NCBI GenBank assembly: GCA_034439975.1
Contig: JAWXBK010000019.1
Location: 1 to 19,076, forward strand
DNA from: JAWXBK01 sp034439975
Lineage (GTDB): Bacteria; Pseudomonadota; Alphaproteobacteria; Dongiales; Dongiaceae
Reading direction: 5' to 3'
Length of the DNA stretch: 19,076 bases
Positions 14,885 through 19,076 of the stretch are shown here, piece after piece. Position numbers and translations under genes: made by a program. Position 1 is the stretch's first letter. Each line of letters begins with the position of its first letter. The notes beneath the pieces were generated by a model. The model did not search any database, was not told the DNA's origin, and saw nothing but the letters and a program-made list of their open reading frames with translations.

Positions 14885-14912
14885 AATATGGCGCAGGGTC
14901 CGCGCCTGGAAA
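14885..14912 (-). promoter_or_regulatory. Candidate promoter placing the def transcript start at its ATG
   Basis: On the minus strand TTTCCA (14912-14907) and CATATT (14890-14885) are 16 bp apart, each 4 of 6 to consensus. Seven bases separate the -10 from the ATG at 14877, so a start there would give a leaderless mRNA. Weak matches; tentative. Confidence 0.3.
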
Positions 14913-14949
14913 AGGCCGGGCGGCCCAGGAGGGCCACTTTCCTGCCCGG

Positions 14950-14978
14950 TTTCCAAACCCGCCGGCCTGTGGTAGAAG
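14950..14978 (+). promoter_or_regulatory. Candidate rpsU promoter
   Basis: TTTCCA (14950-14955) and TAGAAG (14973-14978) are 17 bp apart, each 4 of 6 to consensus. The implied leader before rpsU is about 80 nt. Sequence match only. Confidence 0.35.
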
Positions 14979-15065
14979 CGCCGCCTGTTCCGGCGGGGGT
15001 TACCCGACCGGAGCCCAGATTCGACCCCGATATCGAACCCAATCGCCCGAGAGGAGTGGGACCAC

Positions 15066-15269
15066 TTGCAGGTCATCGTTCGCGACAACAATGTCGATCA
15101 GGCCCTTCGCGCGCTGAAAAAGAAAATGCAGCGCGAGGGCATCTTCCGGGAAATGAAAATGCGCCGGAACTACGAGAAACCCTCCGAGAAGCGCGCGCGG
15201 GAACGGGCCGAATCCGTCCGCCGGCATCGCAAGATGCTGCGCAAGCGCATGGAGCGCGAGGGCTTCTAG
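15066..15269 (+). CDS. rpsU: 30S ribosomal protein S21
   Basis: A 67-residue basic protein with the S21 hallmarks: MQVIVRDNNVDQALRALKKK at the N-terminus, REGIFREMKMRRNYEKPSEKR in the middle and an Arg/Lys-rich C-terminal helix ending RKRMEREGF. Length is typical. It binds the 30S platform near the anti-Shine-Dalgarno helix and aids initiation. The start codon is TTG at 15066, preceded by GAGAGGAG (15050-15057) about 8 nt upstream; no ATG fits the conserved N-terminus. It is divergent from def-COQ9 with a 188-bp gap, and a hairpin terminator follows, so it appears monocistronic. Confidence 0.96.
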   Translation: MQVIVRDNNVDQALRALKKKMQREGIFREMKMRRNYEKPSEKRARERAESVRRHRKMLRKRMEREGF

Positions 15270-15311
15270 TCGATTCCTCGTTCGGCCGAGTCCTTGTTTG
15301 CTCGAACGACG

Positions 15312-15347
15312 AAGCCGCGGCGGTGCAAGCCCCGCGGCTTTTGCTTT
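15312..15347 (+). terminator. Rho-independent terminator after rpsU
   Basis: Perfect 9-bp arms AAGCCGCGG (15312-15320) and CCGCGGCTT (15332-15340) have an 11-nt loop, followed by TTGCTTT. It lies 42 bp after the rpsU stop. A second small inverted repeat, TCGTTCG (15278-15284) with CGAACGA (15303-15309), precedes it. Confidence 0.8.
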
Positions 15348-15369
15348 GGGGAATCGCTTTCGCCGGCGC

Positions 15370-16596
15370 CTAGGGTCGGCTCAGCTCCGGCGAGCTTATA
15401 TGCTCCGGGCGAACGCCGAGCCCGAGCAGCCGCGCGGGGATACGCCGCAGCAGTGGCACCGCATTCATCGCGCGCAGGAACAAGGGCGGCGACATCTGGA
15501 CGCCGCCTTGCAGCGCCGCCGAGATGATCCGGTTCTGGATCGCGAGCTGCAGCCTCTGCGTGACGCGCGCGGGAAAGGTGCGGCGATCCTGCACCCGCTT
15601 TAGATCCGCCGTCGTGACGGTGCCGGCGCGCAACGGTTTCCAGAGCAGGTTCGCCGTGGCGACCGCATCCTGCACCGCAATGTTTACGCCGACGCCGCCG
15701 ATCGGCGACATCGCATGCGCCGCATCGCCGATGCAGAGCAGCCCGTCGCGATACCAGGTCTCGAGCCGGTCGAGCGTCACCGTCAGAAGCTTGACCGCAT
15801 CCCAGTCCTGAATGGCGGCAACGCGGTCGGCCAGAAACGGCGCGAGTTCGCGGATTGATCGGCGCAGACGATCGAGGCCGCGCGCGCGCAGCGCATCGGC
15901 GCCACCCTTGGGGATGACCAGTGCGCTCTGCCAGTAGTCGCCGCGATTGAGCAGCACGAGGATATGGCCGACGCCGAAATAGCCGGCGGTCTCGTCCGGG
16001 TCGTTCGGAAGACGCGGCAGGCGAAACCAGAACACATCCATCGGCGCACCGAAATCCGTGGCCACAAGTCCGGCTTCGGCACGGACCGTCGAATCGCGCC
16101 CGTCGGCCCCGATCACCAGGTCTGCCGCGATGCGTTGGCGCCCTTCCGGCGTATCGACATCGACGCCCGTCACCTTGTCGCCGCTGCGCATCAGATGCTT
16201 CGCCTTCGCGCGCATCATCAGCCGGAAGGTCGGATAGAGCTTCGCGCGCGCAGCCAGGAAATTGAGAAAATCCCATTGCGGCATCATCGCGATGAAACCG
16301 CATTGGACCGGCAGGCTGCGCAGATCCGCCATGACCAGCCGGCGCGAACCGAAATAGGCGTTGAGGGTTTCGACCTTCTGATGCGGCAGCGTCAGAAATT
16401 CCTCGAGCAGCCCGAGCTCGTGCATAATCTCGAGGGTCGAGGGATGGATCGTGTCGCCGCGGAAGTCGCGCAGGAAATCGGGATGCTTTTCGAGAACGAT
16501 CGTGTCCACGCCGGCCCGCGCCAGCAGGAAGCCCAGCATCAATCCAGCGGGCCCGCCGCCGGCAATGCAGCATTGCGTGGTCAGCGTATCGGTCAC
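15370..16596 (-). CDS. FAD-dependent aromatic-hydroxylase-type monooxygenase
   Basis: A 408-residue group A flavoprotein monooxygenase. Seen: Rossmann motif IAGGGPAGLMLGFLLARAG at 11-29 and VLEKH at 34-38; the DG motif VIGADGRDSTVR at 161-172; and the GD motif CIGDAAHAMSPIGGVGVNIA at 288-307 that binds the FAD ribityl chain. These define the p-hydroxybenzoate hydroxylase/UbiH superfamily. The substrate is not identifiable. UbiH/F-like ubiquinone hydroxylation is one option given UbiX and COQ9 nearby, but the HPSTLEIMHELGL block resembles catabolic or tailoring FAD oxidases more (inference). The GTG at 16596 is chosen because GAGGAA precedes it by about 7 nt and similarity starts there. It lies 34 bp downstream of pntB on the same strand and may be read through from the pnt operon. 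Confidence 0.88.
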   Translation of the reverse strand: MTDTLTTQCCIAGGGPAGLMLGFLLARAGVDTIVLEKHPDFLRDFRGDTIHPSTLEIMHELGLLEEFLTLPHQKVETLNAYFGSRRLVMADLRSLPVQCGFIAMMPQWDFLNFLAARAKLYPTFRLMMRAKAKHLMRSGDKVTGVDVDTPEGRQRIAADLVIGADGRDSTVRAEAGLVATDFGAPMDVFWFRLPRLPNDPDETAGYFGVGHILVLLNRGDYWQSALVIPKGGADALRARGLDRLRRSIRELAPFLADRVAAIQDWDAVKLLTVTLDRLETWYRDGLLCIGDAAHAMSPIGGVGVNIAVQDAVATANLLWKPLRAGTVTTADLKRVQDRRTFPARVTQRLQLAIQNRIISAALQGGVQMSPPLFLRAMNAVPLLRRIPARLLGLGVRPEHISSPELSRP

Positions 16597-16630
16597 GATC
16601 GGTTCCTCGCGGGGTTTTATCCCGGCGGCA

Positions 16631-18061
16631 TCAACCCAGCGCCTTGACGATCCCTTCGCACATCTTCTTGGCATCGCCGAGCAGCATCATCGTGTTGTTG
16701 CGGAAGAAGAGCTCGTTCTCGACGCCGGCATAACCCGAACCGAGCGAGCGCTTGATGAACAACACGGTCTTGGCACTCGCCACGTCGAGGATCGGCATGC
16801 CGTAGATCGGGCTCGTCGGATCGGTCTTGGCCGCCGGGTTCGTCACGTCGTTCGCACCGATCACGAAGGCGACGTCGGCCTGCGGGAAATCCCGGTTCAC
16901 GTCCTCGAGCTCGAACACCTCGTCATAGGGCACGTTCGCCTCGGCCAGCAGCACGTTCATATGGCCGGGCATGCGGCCGGCAACCGGATGGATCGCGTAG
17001 GAGACCTTCACACCTTCATGCTTCAGGAGATCGGCCATCTCGCGCAGCGCATGCTGCGCCTGGGCGACCGCCATGCCATAGCCCGGCACGACGATGACCG
17101 AGCTCGCATTTTTCAGGATGAAGGCGGCATCGTCGGCGCTGCCCGATTTGAACGGCCGGTCGATCTTCGGGCCGCCCGGGCCCGCCGCACTCACATCGGT
17201 GCCGAAACCACCCGCGATCACGTTGATGATCGAGCGGTTCATGCCCTTGCACATTATGTAGGAGAGGATCGCACCCGAAGCGCCGACCAGCGCGCCGGTG
17301 ACGATCAGCAGGCTGTTGCCGAGCGTGAATCCGATACCGGCCGCTGCCCATCCCGAATAAGAGTTGAGCATCGACACGACGACCGGCATGTCGGCGCCGC
17401 CGATCGGCACGATCAGCAGGAACCCGAGCAGCAATGCCACCGCGATCAGTGCCCAGAATGCCCATTCATGCTGTCCGACCACGAGCACGACGATCAGCAC
17501 GACGATCGCGATGGCTTGCGCGGCATTGAGCAGATGCTGGCCCGGAAAGACCAGGGGCGCGCCGGACACCAACCCCTGCAGCTTGGCGAAGGCAACGACC
17601 GAGCCGGTGAAGGTGATCGCGCCAACGGCAGCGCCGATTCCCATTTCGACCAGGCTCAGCGGCTTGATCGCACCGACCACGCCGATCCCATATTCCTCGG
17701 GACTGGAGAACGCCGCCGCCGCGACGAAGACCGCGGCAAGGCCCACTAGGCTGTGGAACGCCGCGACGAGCTGCGGCAGTGCCGTCATCTGGATGCGCAG
17801 CGCAATGAACGTGCCGATCGCACCGCCGATCAGTATCCCGGCGAAGATCGTGCCATAGCTGACGACCCCCGGCGAGGCGAGCGTGGTCAGGATGGCGATC
17901 GCCATGCCGACCATGCCGTAGAGGTTGCCAGCGCGCGAACTCACCGGCGAGGAGAGGCCGCGTAGCGCCATGATGAAACAGACCGCCGCGATCAGATAAA
18001 GAAACGGCGTCGCCTCGGCGATGAAGCGTTCGAGCCCGATCAGCGGATTGATGTCGCTCAT
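16631..18061 (-). CDS. pntB: NAD(P) transhydrogenase subunit beta
   Basis: A 476-residue inner-membrane subunit of the proton-translocating transhydrogenase. The N-terminal half holds about eight to nine hydrophobic helices (from LYLIAAVCFIMAL at 21-33 to LLIVTGALVGASGAILSYIM at 251-270), including the conserved histidine H103 in AAFHSLVG, the expected proton-channel residue. The C-terminal domain III binds NADP(H): VPGYGMAVAQAQHALREM at 325-342, HPVAGRMPGHMNVLLAEA at 358-375, GANDVTNPAA at 402-411 and KRSLGSGYAGVENELFF at 437-453. It is complete and of normal length. Its ATG overlaps the stop of pntAB by 4 bp (ATGA), showing coupled translation in a pntAA-pntAB-pntB operon. It makes NADPH from NADH using the proton gradient. 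Confidence 0.97.
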   Translation of the reverse strand: MSDINPLIGLERFIAEATPFLYLIAAVCFIMALRGLSSPVSSRAGNLYGMVGMAIAILTTLASPGVVSYGTIFAGILIGGAIGTFIALRIQMTALPQLVAAFHSLVGLAAVFVAAAAFSSPEEYGIGVVGAIKPLSLVEMGIGAAVGAITFTGSVVAFAKLQGLVSGAPLVFPGQHLLNAAQAIAIVVLIVVLVVGQHEWAFWALIAVALLLGFLLIVPIGGADMPVVVSMLNSYSGWAAAGIGFTLGNSLLIVTGALVGASGAILSYIMCKGMNRSIINVIAGGFGTDVSAAGPGGPKIDRPFKSGSADDAAFILKNASSVIVVPGYGMAVAQAQHALREMADLLKHEGVKVSYAIHPVAGRMPGHMNVLLAEANVPYDEVFELEDVNRDFPQADVAFVIGANDVTNPAAKTDPTSPIYGMPILDVASAKTVLFIKRSLGSGYAGVENELFFRNNTMMLLGDAKKMCEGIVKALG

Positions 18062-18396
18062 GCGCCCGCCCGTCCCTTGGCCTTGCCCTTACCGGTGCCG
18101 GCATCCTTCTTGCGGAACATCGAGAGCATGCGCTTGGTTACGATGAAACCGCCGAAGATATTGACCGAGGCAAGCACGACCGCGATGAAGCCCATGATCT
18201 GACTGAAGTCGAAATCGGCCGGCCCTGCGGCGATCAGTGCGCCGACGATGATCACGGACGAGATCGCGTTGGTCACGGCCATCAGCGGCGAATGCAGCGC
18301 CGGCGTCACCCGCCAGACGACGTAATAGCCGACGAAACAGGCCAGCACGAAAACGGTGAAGAGCTGGACGAAGGGAACATGATGGAGCGTTTCCAT
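18058..18396 (-). CDS. pntAB: NAD(P) transhydrogenase subunit alpha, membrane part
   Basis: A 112-residue membrane subunit corresponding to the C-terminal part of E. coli PntA. It has three to four hydrophobic segments (VQLFTVFVLACFVGYYVVW at 10-28; ISSVIIVGALIAAG at 45-58; IMGFIAVVLASVNIFGGFIV at 67-86), the conserved TPALHSPLMAVTNAIS block at 31-46 and a basic C-terminal tail (KKDAGTGKGKAKGRAGA). The alpha subunit split into two genes is the usual alphaproteobacterial form. It starts 1 bp after the pntAA stop and its own stop overlaps the pntB start. Together with PntB it forms the proton-conducting domain II. Confidence 0.95.
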   Translation of the reverse strand: METLHHVPFVQLFTVFVLACFVGYYVVWRVTPALHSPLMAVTNAISSVIIVGALIAAGPADFDFSQIMGFIAVVLASVNIFGGFIVTKRMLSMFRKKDAGTGKGKAKGRAGA

Positions 18397-18397
18397 G

Positions 18398-19076
18398 TCA
18401 GCCTCCCTGTTTGGCGAGCGCCGGATGAACGATCTGGCCGTCGCGGGTGAGCGCCGTGCCTTTCACGATTTCGTCCTCCCAGTCGATCTTGAGCGCCTTC
18501 GCTTCCTTGTTGTAGAGCAGCGATACCAGCGCGAAGAGATTGCGGGCATAGAGCGACGAGGCATCGGCCGCCAGCCGGCCCGGCACGTTCGCATGGCCGA
18601 CGATGACGACGCCGTGTTTCTTGACGACCTTGCCCATCTCGGAGATCGGACAGTTGCCGCCCTGCTCGACCGCGAGATCGACGATGACGGAACCCGGCTT
18701 CATCGACTTCACCATCTCTTCGGTCACCAGCACCGGCGCCTTGCGGCCGGGGATGAGGGCCGTGGTGATGACGATGTCCTGTTTCCTGATCGTGTCGGCG
18801 ATGAGCTGCGCCTGCAATGCCTTGTAGGCGTCGCTCATTTCCTTCGCATAGCCGCCGGCGGTTTCGGCCTGTTTGAATTCGTCGTCCTCGACCGCGACGA
18901 AGGTCGCGGCAAGACTCTCGACCTGTTCCTTGGCGGCGGGCCGCACGTCGGTCGCGGAGACGATGGCACCGAGCCGCCGCGCCGTCGCGATCGCCTGCAG
19001 CCCGGCAACGCCAGCACCCATGACCAGAACGCGTGCCGGCGCGATCGTGCCGGCTGCCGTCATCATCATCGGGAAG
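18398..19076 (-). CDS. pntAA: NAD(P) transhydrogenase subunit alpha, NAD-binding part (3' part)
   Basis: The C-terminal 225 residues are visible; the 5' end lies beyond the window edge, and the frame is open through FPMMMTAAGTIAPAR. The NAD(H)-binding Rossmann domain is complete: VLVMGAGVAGLQAIATARRL followed by SATDVRPAAKEQVES, then DIVITTALIPGRKAPVLVTE, MVKSMKPGSVIVDLAVEQGG with NCPIS, and VGHANVPGRLAADASSLYAR. This is the soluble domain I of the transhydrogenase, which hands hydride from NADH to NADP+ on PntB. Family length (about 375-385) implies that roughly 150 residues are missing. The tail DGQIVHPALAKQGG is typical of the split form. It is the first gene of the pnt operon in this window. 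Confidence 0.96.
   Translation of the reverse strand, partial: FPMMMTAAGTIAPARVLVMGAGVAGLQAIATARRLGAIVSATDVRPAAKEQVESLAATFVAVEDDEFKQAETAGGYAKEMSDAYKALQAQLIADTIRKQDIVITTALIPGRKAPVLVTEEMVKSMKPGSVIVDLAVEQGGNCPISEMGKVVKKHGVVIVGHANVPGRLAADASSLYARNLFALVSLLYNKEAKALKIDWEDEIVKGTALTRDGQIVHPALAKQGG

Noticed and set aside
16451..17749. 432-codon plus-strand open frame opposite pntB
   Set aside because: His/Asp-rich shadow of a membrane protein gene; no coherent family.
1..19076. CRISPR arrays, tRNAs, rRNA, insertion sequences, att sites
   Set aside because: No repeat-spacer series, cloverleaf-like sequence, transposase or flanking inverted repeats were seen by reading; only the ubiX 2 x 18-bp repeat stands out.

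Overview
The window reads as core chromosome of a GC-rich alphaproteobacterium, most likely Rhodospirillales-like (inference). Supporting clues are a TrcR/DUF1013 regulator, two YdcH-type (DUF465) small proteins, a COQ9-family gene close to rpsU, a proton-translocating transhydrogenase with a split alpha subunit, and GC-rich codon use throughout. No tRNA, rRNA, CRISPR array, insertion sequence or complete prophage was seen.

Layout. 1-441: 3' half of a quinone oxidoreductase. 494-2737 (-): membrane hybrid histidine kinase with a Cache-like sensor and a fused receiver. 2875-3636 (-): small COG3910-type ATPase. 3727-4063 (-): a decayed gene combining a peptidoglycan-binding-like fold and a zinc ribbon, broken by three frame changes yet preceded by an exact sigma70 consensus promoter. 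This ATPase/pseudogene pair is flanked by AT-rich DNA and is the only patch that looks acquired. 4345-5010: trcR, closed by a strong terminator. 5164-7074 (-) and 7215-8861 (+): divergent acyl-CoA synthetases (PrpE and an unassigned one). 8943-9104 (-): YdcH-like. 9174-9863 (+): ubiX. 9838-10377 (-) with 10399-11484 (-): a TIGR02444 protein downstream of phosphofructokinase. 11592-11816: second YdcH-like. 11965-13591: purE-purK behind a near-consensus promoter. 13601-14877 (-): COQ9 and peptide deformylase, overlapping by 4 bp. 15066-15269: rpsU. 15370-16596 (-): FAD monooxygenase. 16631 to the window end (-): pntB, pntAB and the 3' part of pntAA.

Functionally the set is housekeeping: propionate and fatty-acid activation, glycolysis, purine synthesis, ubiquinone synthesis (UbiX and COQ9), protein maturation and translation (deformylase, S21), and NADPH supply (Pnt). 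I found no convincing new multi-gene system. The points most worth a second look are the decayed gene with its intact promoter, a phosphofructokinase with mixed ATP/PPi specificity residues, a perfect 18-bp tandem repeat in the ubiX tail that carries the stop codon of the convergent gene, and unusual translation-initiation contexts at prpE, def, purE and rpsU.
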